Below are positions 1 through 10,955 of a stretch of 64,000 nucleotides of DNA, one piece after another. The notes beneath the pieces are model-generated. The model did not search any database. It saw only the letters and a program-made list of their open reading frames with translations, and had not been told where the DNA came from. The translations under genes were made by a program, and so were the position numbers. The stretch is from Paragyromitra xinjiangensis. Lineage: Eukaryota; Ascomycota; Pezizomycetes; Pezizales; Discinaceae. Within the stretch, counting starts at the first letter, position 1; each line of letters opens with the position of its first letter. The stretch lies in assembly GCA_038503065.1 (NCBI GenBank), contig JBCAMK010000011.1, forward strand, positions 1,178,001 through 1,242,000. The letters are read 5' to 3'.

Positions 1-2322
1 TTCACTGCGATATTCATCAAGGATTCATACCGGGTAAACAGGCATGTTGGGGTTTGTTTCTTTTACTTTTCTTCTGTCAAATTTAGCACGGAATGTGGGC
101 GTTTCGTTTTCTCCGCGGGTTCATTTATTTCATTTTGTTTTATATATCTTATTCCAATTCACCACATCGTTCTGCTCTATTTCATTTTAAGAATATGCTT
201 TGGAAAGGAATCGTTTATGGGATTCATGTGAAGTATTTCCACATAATTAATCCGTTAAAATCCCCAACTTACCCACGGGTGACCGCAACAACCACAAGCT
301 GAATTTTGAAACCCCTTTTCATCTTCCTCTTTGGGGCAACCATGTGCATCCAACCAAGGCAGGAGTTGCTCTACGTCAACGATAAGAGAAGAATTGTTAA
401 TTGGTCGCATAGGGTTAGTGGGGTGTAACAGCGCCAACAGAGTTAAATCCCCGTAAATTCAAAGATTATCGCCCCCGTGAGTTTGCTTTGGGGAAGAGCT
501 CAAGAGAGAATCATAAATCGGTGTTAGGTGTTTACGGCTCGGCGATAAGCGAGTGATTTTCTGTGATTTTCTGTGCGGAAGTTCGGAACACGCTATAGGG
601 TATTGAAGTCTACAGCTTTGATTGATAACTTGACACAATTTACTAAGACAGAGCTAGTGATTCAAGTGTTTTTTGGATTCGTTAGCCTCCCCGAGACGAT
701 TTATCAAGCTCTGCATGGACTGGTGGAGGCGACATAGGAGGGAAGTTCGGAAATACCAAATGATCACTTCCGCAATGACCGATATGACCGTGTATAGCAA
801 GTAGCTACTAACGCCTTTGGTATTGGCCAACTCTAATCTCCATGAGTATGTTACCTATATGAGTAACTCCCAGGGATATTTATCTTATTGCGGATTTCGT
901 GGCGATTGAGGCAGAAATACGTCACCTTTATATTACCACATCATAACGGCTAGGGAAGACCTAGAACTCCTCCCAAAACCTAATAAGACTGCTGAAGTAC
1001 GAACACGACTAAGACGGCACCAACACGAGTAATAGAAAAAGAATCCCACTACACACACGTACTACAGCAACGCTATCCACAGCGAGGCTTATCTAGTCCC
1101 CTGGCACGCTGCATCAGTATATAACAGCAACATGGCTAAAGTTAATTTCCCTTAGCCTATCGTTTGAAGTAAGGCTAGTTGGCTGGGAGCTTACGTAAAG
1201 TATGTGGCCGGGCACGTGTCGAGTGATAACTGATGATTCTAAGATCAGAAGCAACCGGACGAATACTATCAATTTAGAGACTTCATAGAAAGCAAGATGA
1301 GCCAAAACATAAACTACATGTATGTCTGTTATTACTTAAGAAATAATTAAGTAGGGAAAACAGAGCACCAAAACACCCACACACGAGCACAGAGACAAAG
1401 GACCTTCACCACAAAGCAAAGATCAATCTTCAATCTTCAAGCGGAGCGCACCACGAGCTCGTGGCGGATATATATACGGGAAAGCCTATCACCTACTAGG
1501 CTCGTTCCCATCCCCACCTACCATAGGTTGCCCTACGGTGCGCAAAAAGGGACTGGACACGAGACTAATCACCTACCTACATGTATGTTTGACCACAACG
1601 ACACACACGCCCGTATGCACCACTTCAATGAACCCTAAAACGCAATGTAGCAGAAACATATGTAACCCAACAACCAATAAAATCTTTTTATCTCTCCTCC
1701 AAAAGGAAACATCACTACCACCAACTATCGTAGAAACACCCAAATTACACCTCCCCCACTGTCAACATACAGACAAACTCCCCGCCACCCACACCTACGG
1801 AAGAAAAAAAACTACACTCCCCAAAATGTACCTCTAGCCATACATACTCCAGGAATTGAGATATAGAGAAGCAGACACAAAGTATAGGAGAAGCAAAAGC
1901 AGGTAAAAAAATGAAACACAAAAACTCCCTTATAAAGTCCCCCAATCTTGACGGAAAAAGGACACAAGCACAAAAAAAAGAACCCCCCCGCAACAAAGGA
2001 GAAAGAACAAGCTCACTGAATACATAAGGAAGTTGATATAAAGAGGGCATGGTTGAGAAAAGAAATGGAAGAGAGATGGGGATATAAGAATAGACAATCA
2101 TGAAGCACGGGAAAAAGGCACGAAATCACAAGCCTTCATCCACTACAGGTGTCATGAAGATATCTCTAACCTCTCGCCGAAATAAGAAATGTAGAAAAAA
2201 ACTCCCCGAACGCAGCAAAGAGAACCACCATTCCTTGTAAGACCAAGACCCAAAAGGAGACTCCAATCCCTCAACCTCTTTCTCCGTACCACTTTTGCCC
2301 CATTACCAACCACTACAACTGA
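1..2322. other. Gene-free left flank
   Basis: I see no convincing gene in this stretch. Open frames are short (60-120 codons), lack splice-consistent extensions and have no recognisable domain. The right part, from about 1,340, is A-rich on the plus strand and probably includes the 3' untranslated region of the minus-strand SPT2 gene. Confidence 0.5.
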
Positions 2323-3803
2323 TTATTTCTTCTTCCCTACCAACTTCTTTTTCATAGCCGCCTTTTTTGCCGCCATTTCCTTCTCCAACCTTTCCTGTGC
2401 CTGATCTTCTAGGACCGCCGCTCTTCTACTCCGTTCTTCTTCTTCTAGTACGTCGATACCTGCGGCTTCCATATCGCTACCGGAATCAAAGTCAGATTCA
2501 TAGTACGTGTATCTACGAAGAGAACGATATTCGTCAGCAAAAATCACAAACAAAACTCAAACTTGAGGGGAAAGACAAGGATAAATATACCTTCCGTTAC
2601 CGCCACCACCACCACCACCGTATGGCCTCCCCCTTGTCGGGACATCGTCCTCATCATCGACAACGAAGCCATCATCATCCTCCTCCTCATATGTGTCGTA
2701 ACGTCTGCTGGTATTTTTCCTAGGCAGTGAATAACCATTCCCACTCCTTCCACTATATCCACCCCTAGGTGAACTTTCCCTCTTCCTCTTGACTCCCATG
2801 TCAGCAGATCCGTTCCTGCCTGTTTTATCCGCTGCCTTCCCCTTGGCAGTGGGCCCATTCCCTAATGACGACCTCCGACTATCAACCCCAACAGCAGCAC
2901 CTCCAACTCCTTTCTTCCCAGCTACTGTCTTGACGGTTTCGGCAGTCTTCTTTCCAGCAGCACTTCCCTTCTCCCCTCCTGAGGCAACGCCCGGACTCTT
3001 GCTGCTCCTTTCCGCCCCATTCACACCACCAGCCTTCCCAGCCTTCTGCTCCTCCAATTTCTTCTGCCATGCCTTTTGCTCCTTGATCTGCGGCCGGGCT
3101 TTATGTGTGATTGTTCCTGGAGCAGTCTTCTTCTCTGCCTGTGCCTGTGCCGCCCTAGCGAGCAGCTCTTTATATCCAACCTTCTTCGGAGGCTCCACTG
3201 GTGTATTCCCCGATGACGTAGTCCCCTGTCTTGACCCTGTAGTCGATATTTTCGAAACAGCCGGTTTATTAGTACCAGTAACTATTGCCGAAGTAGTTTT
3301 CTTGGCTTTAGCCAGCAGTGCTGCCCGTTGTTTCTCCATCGTACTCTGTGCCGACTCTTCAACTTTACGTTTCTTTGCGATAGCACCGGCATCAGTTTTT
3401 GATGAGGTCACAGCGGAAGTAGTGCTGGTTCGCGACTGGGTATTTGTGGACGCAGGTTTCGGTCCAGAGATAGACGAACGGGATAGCGAGGTTGCAGTAG
3501 GAGAAACTGATGTCGTGCTTTTTGACGCCGGCGTGCCATCTATGAAACGCAACCGGAAGGAGGGTGTCGTTAGCGGCTAGCCAATCAAATCGCGTATTAT
3601 AGGCTTTTGTGTGGATAATATAGAAATAAGAAAAGCAAGAGATAAGGAAAAACAAGGAAAAAATGCATACTCGGCCGAGTGGCGGTGCTTGGTTTCCTAT
3701 CACTGTTAACCCTCGATGGAACAGGTCTGGTAGTATTCGCTCCCGCGGCCGACGACACTGATGGGTCGTAACGGCTGAGGATCGAGGAAATGCTGAACTG
3801 CAT
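2323..3803 (-). CDS. SPT2: SPT2-like chromatin protein (histone chaperone)
   Basis: Predicted 423-residue nuclear protein. Exons in transcription order are 3803-3671, 3539-2591 and 2512-2323; both introns keep phase and use CTAAC/CTGAC-type branch sites. The start is fixed by an in-frame stop three codons upstream. The middle is a low-complexity Ser/Thr/Lys/Ala-rich region with Lys-rich coiled stretches. It is followed by an acidic patch (DDEDD) and the C-terminal SPT2 domain, recognisable by DSGSDMEA, then a Glu-rich helix (VLEEEERSRR) and a Lys-rich tail (KKKLVGKKK). Spt2 family proteins bind H3-H4 through this C-terminal domain and act during transcription elongation; that role is taken from the family. 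The gene is divergent from ribosomal P2. The identification rests on the C-terminal domain; the N-terminal two thirds diverges fast, as is usual. Confidence 0.85.
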
Positions 3804-4121
3804 TACGCATCAGGCGACGATCGCGCGCCCAGCGAAGGTTAGCCCGAGTGATCCGATGCAGCTAAAGGGGGGAGGAGGAGGAAGAGGAGGAGCAGGAGGA
3901 GGAGAAAGAGGGCGTACCGTGGGATCAGCGTCGCTGAAAACCATCGTGAACTATAGAGGTGGAGGGTTGTTGTCCACAGTGAAGGAGGCGGGAATGGCGG
4001 TTTTATGGGGGGGTGTGGTGGATGTTGGTGTGCCTTCGAGGTGGGAAAGCGCCGATGATGCTGGCAACAGCGACCACGACGACAACCTACTGAGAGGACC
4101 AGCAGAGCAGACTCTCGCGAA

Positions 4122-4136
4122 CAGCAGCAGCAGCAG
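4122..4136. repeat. (CAG)5 microsatellite
   Basis: Five CAG units lie in the intergenic promoter region. They look like simple-sequence DNA without a coding role. Confidence 0.8.
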
Positions 4137-4400
4137 CCCCGTATGAACGCTCCGACAGATACGTTGGCAATGAAGAGACAACTGGTGATTCTGAAGTTAG
4201 CGACGTCGATTGGAGGGGTGAAGGGGAGTCAATCTTTTTTTCCTGGCTGGTTGAGTGAGTCGAAGGAGGAAAAAGCCACCGCCAATTTCATTGTTCCGTC
4301 TAGCCACCGCCACATCTCTAATTAACGCCACATAAGTGAGCCACAACAGCCAACAGCCACCCTGTAGGGCTGCAACCCTTCAATGCGGCTCTTATCTCCA

Positions 4401-4408
4401 CAGTCACA
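4401..4408 (+). promoter_or_regulatory. HomolD-box-like element (CAGTCACA) upstream of RPP2
   Basis: An exact CAGTCACA lies about 230 nt before the P2 start codon, in a pyrimidine-rich context. This octamer is the HomolD box known from fission yeast ribosomal-protein promoters, where it acts as a TATA substitute. Its position in front of a ribosomal-protein gene supports the call. An ACCCTGTAGGG stretch about 45 nt upstream loosely recalls the partner HomolE element but does not match it. Confidence 0.6.
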
Positions 4409-4632
4409 TCCCCCACTCACCCACCCTTCCATTTCGGTAAATTCCTAAAGTTGTTTCTTCCACTCAGCTCCAACCCCCCAAAGACATTTCCGAACAACGA
4501 AGAGCTTTCCCCGGTCCCTTGCGGTTAAACTGATTGCTTCTCTTGTTCAGCTTCCACTGTACGTTCTGTCCCACCCAGATCCTCCCTTCCCCATTAACAT
4601 CCACCCAGAAGACGACCCCAACAACCACAAAA

Positions 4633-5204
4633 ATGAAGCACCTCGCAGCCTACCTCCTCCTTCAGATCGGTGGAAACACCTCCCCCTCTTCTAAGGATAT
4701 TCAGAGTGTCCTCAGCTCCGTCGGTATTGACGGCGATGAAGAACGTATCTCTTCTCTCCTTAAGGAGCTTGAGGGCAAGGACATCAACACTGTTAGTCAG
4801 CCCTGAAACCTTTGATCAAGAGGATATATTTGGACATGAGAAGGAAACCGGAAATCCGCTCTACAAATTCCTTATTGTAGCGAGAGGGATCCGGTTTTCG
4901 CTACCATGCCCGAGTATAATCGTTGAAAAAAATTACGGAATTGATCCACTAACACCTTGTATAGTTGATCGCTGAGGGTTCTTCCAAGCTCGCCTCCGTC
5001 CCATCCGGCGGTTCTGGCGGTACCGCCTCTGGTGGTGCTGGCGCTCCTTCCGGTGGTGCTGCCGCTGCTGAGGAGAAGGAGGAGGAGAAGGAGGAGGAGA
5101 AGGAGGTTCGTATTCGTTGCAACACCCACCATTTCCTGAGAACCGAAAGACTGACAAAATTATAGGAGTCCGACGAGGACATGGGTTTCGGTCTCTTCGA
5201 CTAA
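4633..5204 (+). CDS. RPP2: 60S acidic ribosomal protein P2
   Basis: 112-residue stalk protein of the large ribosomal subunit; with P1 and P0 it recruits elongation factors. Exons are 4633-4791, 4965-5105 and 5166-5204, and the total closes in frame. The N terminus [14 protein letters not shown] and the SVLSSVGI segment are diagnostic of P2 and exclude P1. A flexible Gly/Ala/Ser hinge follows. The acidic EEEKEEEK stretch leads into the universal P-protein tail [11 protein letters not shown], which lies wholly in the 39-nt last exon. Intron 2 uses the unusual donor GTTCGT. A HomolD-like box lies upstream. The length matches the family. Confidence 0.97.
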
Positions 5205-5568
5205 ACGTGTGTTTTTTACGAACAAACCTGAAAGCAAAAAAAGTGGAATTTTTTACCGATTTGGAGGAATGTTGCGCTTACGCTTTGTGTAAATGCTACA
5301 AAATCTGTCATTATGTCTAGATTGGTGTTGAATCAACGTAGCAAAGGCTTCTTTTGATCGACTTGAACCGTTCACGTGCGAGTTTGCAATGTTTTCTTGC
5401 GATGTGAAAAAAAGCCATCGAAATATTTATGAGTGATAGCCCATGATTTAAACCGCTTATGATGGACGAGCAGAAAAGTTCTCCCCTATGATACAGTAAA
5501 AGCAACCTCTAGTCTCTCTATTTTCGATCTGATTAGTCTATCCGCGTTAAAATCAACCCTATTCGCTC
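5205..5568. other. Convergent 3' region between RPP2 and the CofD-like gene
   Basis: A 364-bp AT-rich spacer between two convergent stop codons. It should hold both 3' untranslated regions. No gene is seen. Confidence 0.6.
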
Positions 5569-7232
5569 TTATTTAGCCTCCGCAGGACTCCTCCATCCAT
5601 TCCCATTGACCTTCACCTTTGAGTTCTCATACGCATCAATCGTCATCCTCCTCGTCTCAGCCCTCTTCAACCTCACCGCCAATATCATCTCTAGTGTCTG
5701 CGTAAGCGCCGTTGCATCATACAGCATTCCCCTTCCCTCCCCTGATAGATTCTTCCGTCCGTACACCTGGAAACACTCAATTCCCATCCTTCTTAACTCC
5801 ATCGTATCAACTGCCGGTGACCCATTTCCGGATAAATATATCACGTGCGTTACATATTTACTCAGTTCCTCCCTTTCACTAAACTCTTCTACCACCGGCG
5901 ATGACCGAGGCGATATCGAATTCGAGTACGCGCAGCTCCGCGCAACAGCACGTACGAATTCGATAGCTGTAAACGCAGCATAGTCTGGTCCAGTCTCGCG
6001 GTCATGAGAGCCATTCAGAAGAAGTATTTTAGGAGTATTGCGGCTAGTTGCAGCAAGGGTGGAACCGACATTACGAAGGACAAGACAAGGGGTGAGAGAG
6101 GTGTATAAAGAGCCGATGCTATATATGACCGCCTCCGCCTGTTCGATCGCTGTGAGGACCTTGGGATTGGCTGGAGGACGGATCTCTTGGCCATACGGAT
6201 TGATGTACCATATTCTCTCTATCCGGGAGGAGAGCGCAGACTCGTCGCTCTTTGAGAACTCAATGTTGCGGGTACGCAGTGATGCGAGTGAGCCGGGAAG
6301 ATTTGCATCTTCTTCTTCTTCTTCTTCTTCTTCTTCCTCTTCCTCAAAGGCATCGAGACTGTGCTCCGACGCAGGCGTAGATGATGCTGCAGACGGAGGG
6401 ATATCCCAAGATGCGGGGGCTGACGGGTGTGAGATCTGGTTCTGGCCTATAATCACAGTGCCATCGGCTAGCCCTGCAGCAATATGATAGGCATGATTGG
6501 AGTTGATAGCAGGAATAACTTGCACGTTATCTGGGATCCCGGCAATGGAGCGGAAGAGATATATTGCGGATTCAAAAGACCCGAAGAAGATGCGTGCTCC
6601 GGTCAGAAAAAGGTTACCAGTGGAAGCGGACTGGAAATTAAATGAGGACCTCGGCCGCTGGCGTTTTAGGAGCTCCAAGTTGAGAAGCACGAAGAATGAG
6701 CGGAGGAGCTCACGCTTTTCGGAGGAGATCTGCAGCAGGGATGAAGTTATAACGGGTGTGTTTCGAGTATATGAGGTGGGGATGCTTGATTACGTACCCC
6801 TTTCCATAAGCTATGGGTGCCTTCTATTATTGAAAGCCACTCGAGACGTGCTTCATCGTTATTGGAGGGGAGACGGTGGTTGAGAAGGTTTTTGATAGCT
6901 GTGAGCTCAATATTTTCTGGGTCCTCAGGGACGAGTCTGATAAGACGACCTGAGAATAGCATCCAACGGATAAGCTCCAAAGCAAATCTCAATCAACCTC
7001 TTAAATGAGATGAATAAAGATGGGGGATATGCAGGTACGAACTTCTAACGTCACCAATCCCTGGCCCACCAAACACCCTTAAGATTTCGGAGGTGCTTCC
7101 ACCATTATCAGAAATAGGGAGAACGAAATCAAGGGCCCTTTTACGGTCCTTGCAGAGATTTTTGAAAACATCGATAAGGTTATTAGCTGCGCTGCCTCCA
7201 CTAAAAACAACGAGGTGTTTCTTCGTCGACAT
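5569..7232 (-). CDS. CofD/YvcK-like (UPF0052) family protein
   Basis: Predicted 500-residue protein. Exons are 7232-7043, 6949-6798 and 6729-5569. The N terminus has the nucleotide-binding signature VVFSGGSAAN, followed by ISDNGGSTSE and GIGDVRSRL, the hallmark order of the 2-phospho-L-lactate transferase CofD / gluconeogenesis factor YvcK superfamily. Exon 3 continues with ELLRSF and GNLFLTGAR, also conserved. The GIGDVRS motif is rebuilt only by joining exon 1 to exon 2 through a GTTCGT donor, which supports that splice. A tract of about 12 Glu, coded by a TTC/CTT repeat, interrupts the middle. Ascomycetes are not known to make coenzyme F420, so the substrate is unknown; fungal members are annotated only by homology. 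The gene is divergent from SPC3. Confidence 0.9.
6306..6345. repeat. TTC trinucleotide repeat coding for a Glu run
   Basis: Tandem TTC/CTT units on the plus strand read as about 12 consecutive Glu codons in the CofD-like protein on the minus strand. Such a tract is prone to length change and probably forms a surface loop. Confidence 0.75.
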
Positions 7233-7663
7233 TTTCGAGGATATGTAGCTAGATGTGTGGGATAAATGTAAAGCTGTAGCAAAAATATCGAGAATACGTG
7301 AAGCTATGGAAGAAGCAAGGAGAAGCCCCGCAATGAACAACCGCGGGACCGAGGACTATAAATACATAGTGGAACCAGGAGACATTGTGCGGTATAGGAG
7401 AGTACAGCGGAATATAAGTAGAAACAATCTTAGCAAACGCCATGGTCTCGTTGCACGGGTGAATGGACCGCTGGGAACTCTGTTAGCAATCTGGTTAAAT
7501 ATTGCGCGAGCTCAGGGTCTGAGACCGATATCGGTACCTGCCGCTCCTGTCCAGGGTTAGGTTAGAGCCCAGTGACGATCCTTAGCCGGTGGCCGTGTCC
7601 TTAACCCGTAACCTCACTCCAACGGTCCGGGAGTGGGTCTGTAATAGCCAACAACCTTCAAAA
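7233..7663. promoter_or_regulatory. Divergent CofD-like/SPC3 promoter region
   Basis: A 431-bp spacer between two divergent start codons, so both promoters lie here. A 101-codon open frame crosses it but shows no family feature and overlaps the start of the CofD-like gene. Confidence 0.5.
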
Positions 7664-8429
7664 ATGCATTCATCACTAGTTCGTATTCAAAACGTCTTTG
7701 GTTTTTTCACAACAGTCACCTTTGTCGTTGCTGCCCTTGTAGCACTATCCAGTGCCTTTTTCCCGGCTGATCCAACTGCAAAAATTGATGTTCGGAAGTT
7801 CCGTGTGTAAGCACTTCTCCCATCTTATCACCCAAGCGCCCCACTGATCCAAATGTTGCTATACCAACAGAATAAAGGGCCGGGCCCACCAGTACTACCA
7901 TTCGAAAGTCCAGGAATATGCATTTATTAACTTCGACCTTGAAGCTGGTAAACCTCCCTGCACAAACCCAAACCTAAAAGAAACCTTATCTAACCACCAC
8001 CAACCCCACAGACCTAGGCTCCCTCTTCAACTGGAACACGAAGCAAGTCTTCACCTACATCTCTGCCTCTTACCCAGGATCACCAAACTCTAATTTCGTT
8101 AGTCATCCTTATCCTCCACCTTCTACCTCAAAAGCTAACACCACCATCCCCCCGCATAGTCTGAAAACGAAGCTGTAATCTGGGATGTAATTCTCCCCTC
8201 TCGATCCGCCTCGAAATTATACCTAAGGAATGAGCGTGCAAAATACAATATCAACGACATCACTGGCAAGTTTGCCGGTGAGAACGTCACTCTTAGCTTC
8301 CACTGGAATATCCAGCCACACGTGGGTGCGTTGACGTGGGGCTCGGTGGGACTGTCGAAGGAATTCACGTTACCACCGCTGGAGGTTAGAGGAGCGAAGA
8401 AACCTGCGGGAAGGAGAGATTCTAGATGA
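7664..8429 (+). CDS. SPC3: Signal peptidase complex subunit 3 (SPC3/SPCS3)
   Basis: 191-residue ER membrane protein, a non-catalytic but essential subunit of the complex that removes signal peptides. Exons are 7664-7806, 7871-7947, 8012-8097 and 8160-8429, all phase-consistent. The N terminus MHSSLVRIQNVFGFF is followed by one membrane span (TFVVAALVALSSAFF), giving the type II topology of the family. The lumenal part has INFDLEADLGSLFNWNTKQ, the conserved SPC22/23 core, then ISASYP and VIWDVI. The C-terminal FHWNIQPHVGAL is also typical. Length agrees with yeast Spc3 (184 residues). The first exon carries the whole membrane anchor. Confidence 0.95.
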
Positions 8430-10955
8430 GTAAAGGCTAGAAACGCGCATTGGATATTCGGAAAAAAAGGTGGGATGGAGGCGTAATTTCATCTGTTGTA
8501 GTTGAGCATAAAAAGGCTTCTTAGCGGCTGGTTTTGGTTTATAGCGGTTACATTGTATATCAAGCGGCATTCTTTTTCCAGCGGGTTTTAATGGGAAGAC
8601 GGCATTTCTATACCCCCACTCTGAGCTTTTCCCACCACTGCCGACGTAGAGCCCTTGGCTTCGGGTGTGGAAGAAATAGATCCAATGGACATATGAGACA
8701 CTGAAACCCCAATAACCGAAAGGATCAATATTAAAGGATGCAAAGTTTAGTAAACCTACCTATCCCGGGAGGGGGGGGGCCGTGGGTACGTCATGAAAAA
8801 TGGTTCGACGATTTGCGTTCCATCCTTTCTTGGAAACTAACGCCACTAGTAATAGTATCACCAGATCTTTACCTAGTGTGATGAATATTTGTCTGGCTGG
8901 AAAGCAATGCCAATTTACAAGAAAATGGACCACAGTCAACCAAACATCGGGAGTAAAGAATCTCACTCCTCAAAACCGAGAAAGACACCCCCAACCCCCC
9001 CACACCTCTATACAGAAGTTACTGCAACCTACCAAGCAGCGAGACAGTCCGTAAAAACTGTCTTGTGCCCAGCCTATTTCTTAGAATTACTATTTAAAGA
9101 CGTGTAATTCCGCCCAAATATAAACGTCTGTTGCCAAAAATTACGCAGGGCCAAACTAATGCCTAATTCATTCGCACGTCATACATGTACTTAAGCTACA
9201 TAGTTATAGCGCTATTTTTGAAGGGGGACCCACTGAACGCCTACCCAGCGAACTTGATCCGAGTATAAACCCCCCCCCCTCCTCCGCTCTGGGTTCCCTA
9301 AACCCTTCCGCAACCCGCTTCCCCCCACGATCTTTGAATCTCCTACATCCAACAGGTAGAAACCCCCAATACGTAACACAACCCACCCGAGCCAGTGTTC
9401 GATCTAGTAGAAAAACAGAGTAACACATCTATGTGACCTTTGACCTAGTCTTGTGCCCAGCCCCATGCTACCGTAGGCAGTAGGGGACGGAAACCAGCCA
9501 ACCTTCAACCCCCTATTCAAGCCTACATACTAACCACATGACATTCACCTCAAATCAAATACTGAGTTTTACTGTACCGCCATAGCCCAAGGGCTGGATG
9601 CGCGAATGAAATATCTATCTATCTATCTACTGAGTTTTACTACTTCACGACCCATCACTCGCCAAAACAGGCGACTTCCAGCGACAGCGCAAAACGGACC
9701 TATAAAACCCCGAAACCCTCATCAGGAGGTGATCACAGCTAGTCTCGATTCCAGATCTTTTGGGAAAATCGCTATTTATTTTGGGTGGTTGACGCGATTT
9801 TTCCCAGAGGGAGAATCCAAATTTTAAACACCAAATATTGAAAAAAATCTGGGCGACTGCAACGTGGGCACGAGACTAGATTGCGGCTGTATATAGGCAA
9901 TCTAGGGACGAAACTACTGAAATAATCCATGACTGAATAACCACATGCAGGCATACCCTTCGGTACCCAGCGCTGACGGGAGTATACGTTCAATGTCTAC
10001 ATCAGAAGCAAATCAAGAGAGACAAAAAGGGATGATATCAACTGAAACCATATTTAAACCGCAATTAGTAACTCCCAACCCAGTACAGTGACCTCGCTCA
10101 TAACCAACCACGAGAGATCCAGTTTGAATAATACATGTAAACAACCACGACAACAACCTTCATAACTAACCACACCACAAGAAAAAACTCCCATAAGCGA
10201 TACAGAGTGCCACCAGTAGCCACCCGATATACAAGATTTGCGTTTTCCCACCTTCCACCAAAACATCATCTACAATCCAGGGAGGGAAGGCCGTAGATCA
10301 CCAGGGATATCGATAACAATTTTTGATACTATTGATAATGATTCTAATACGTAATGGTGATGGTGCTTTCCACCAGTAATGATTATACAAAAATCAACCC
10401 TCTTCCCCTTTCCCGTGACATACATACAACGCAAGCCATTTCGCGTGCTCTTGTCCCAATCATAACAACTTCAGATACTTACTCCGCATTAAAAAATAAC
10501 AAAAACCAGGTGCAGTCCGCAAACCCCGAAAAATAAAGGCTTCGATAAAAAAAAAGGAAGAAAACACAGAGTGAGAGAAATGGAGGAAGTGATACGAGAA
10601 GGAAAAAGAAAGATGATGTCCAGAATCGTCCCAAACGTTTAAAAGAAACCACCCCGCAAAAACGATTTACACAAAAGGCCAAGATGGAGGGACAGAGAGA
10701 TGAATAGAATAAACCCCCGATATATGTAGTAGAAAAGATAAACATAACAAAATAATGCACAAAAGAAGGGTAAGTCGATCCCCACTTTTTTTACCATACC
10801 CATAACACAATTCGCCTCCCAAACATTTAAAAGAAACAGCGATATTCAGACATAGCTAGGAAACCCAACCCAACCCAAGTCCTTACCCTATGACTGAAAT
10901 GAACAAACAAACACTCATTACGTCTAGCCCCTATAATTTTTTTTTAGGGAATTAG
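8430..10955. other. Gene-poor intergenic stretch
   Basis: 2.5 kb without a supported gene. It contains homopolymer runs (G at about 8,769-8,778; C at about 9,271-9,279), an (ATCT) microsatellite and AT-rich sequence. The last few hundred bases probably include the 3' untranslated region of the Sds3-like gene. Confidence 0.5.
9613..9628. repeat. (ATCT)4 microsatellite
   Basis: Four ATCT units in intergenic DNA. The flanking text 'actgagttttact' occurs just before it and again just after it, a short imperfect direct repeat. Confidence 0.7.

Larger units (their letters stand above)
3804..4632. promoter_or_regulatory. Divergent SPT2/RPP2 promoter region
   Basis: 829 bp separates the two divergent start codons. 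It contains a purine tract at about 3,868-3,912 (GGA/GAG runs on the plus strand), a short CAG run at 4,122-4,136, and a pyrimidine-rich leader before the P2 ATG. Short open frames here have no family features and are probably chance. Confidence 0.5.

Noticed and set aside
2789..3580. 263-codon plus-strand open frame
   Set aside because: It is the antisense shadow of SPT2 exon 2. The minus strand gives a spliced protein ending in a recognisable SPT2 domain.
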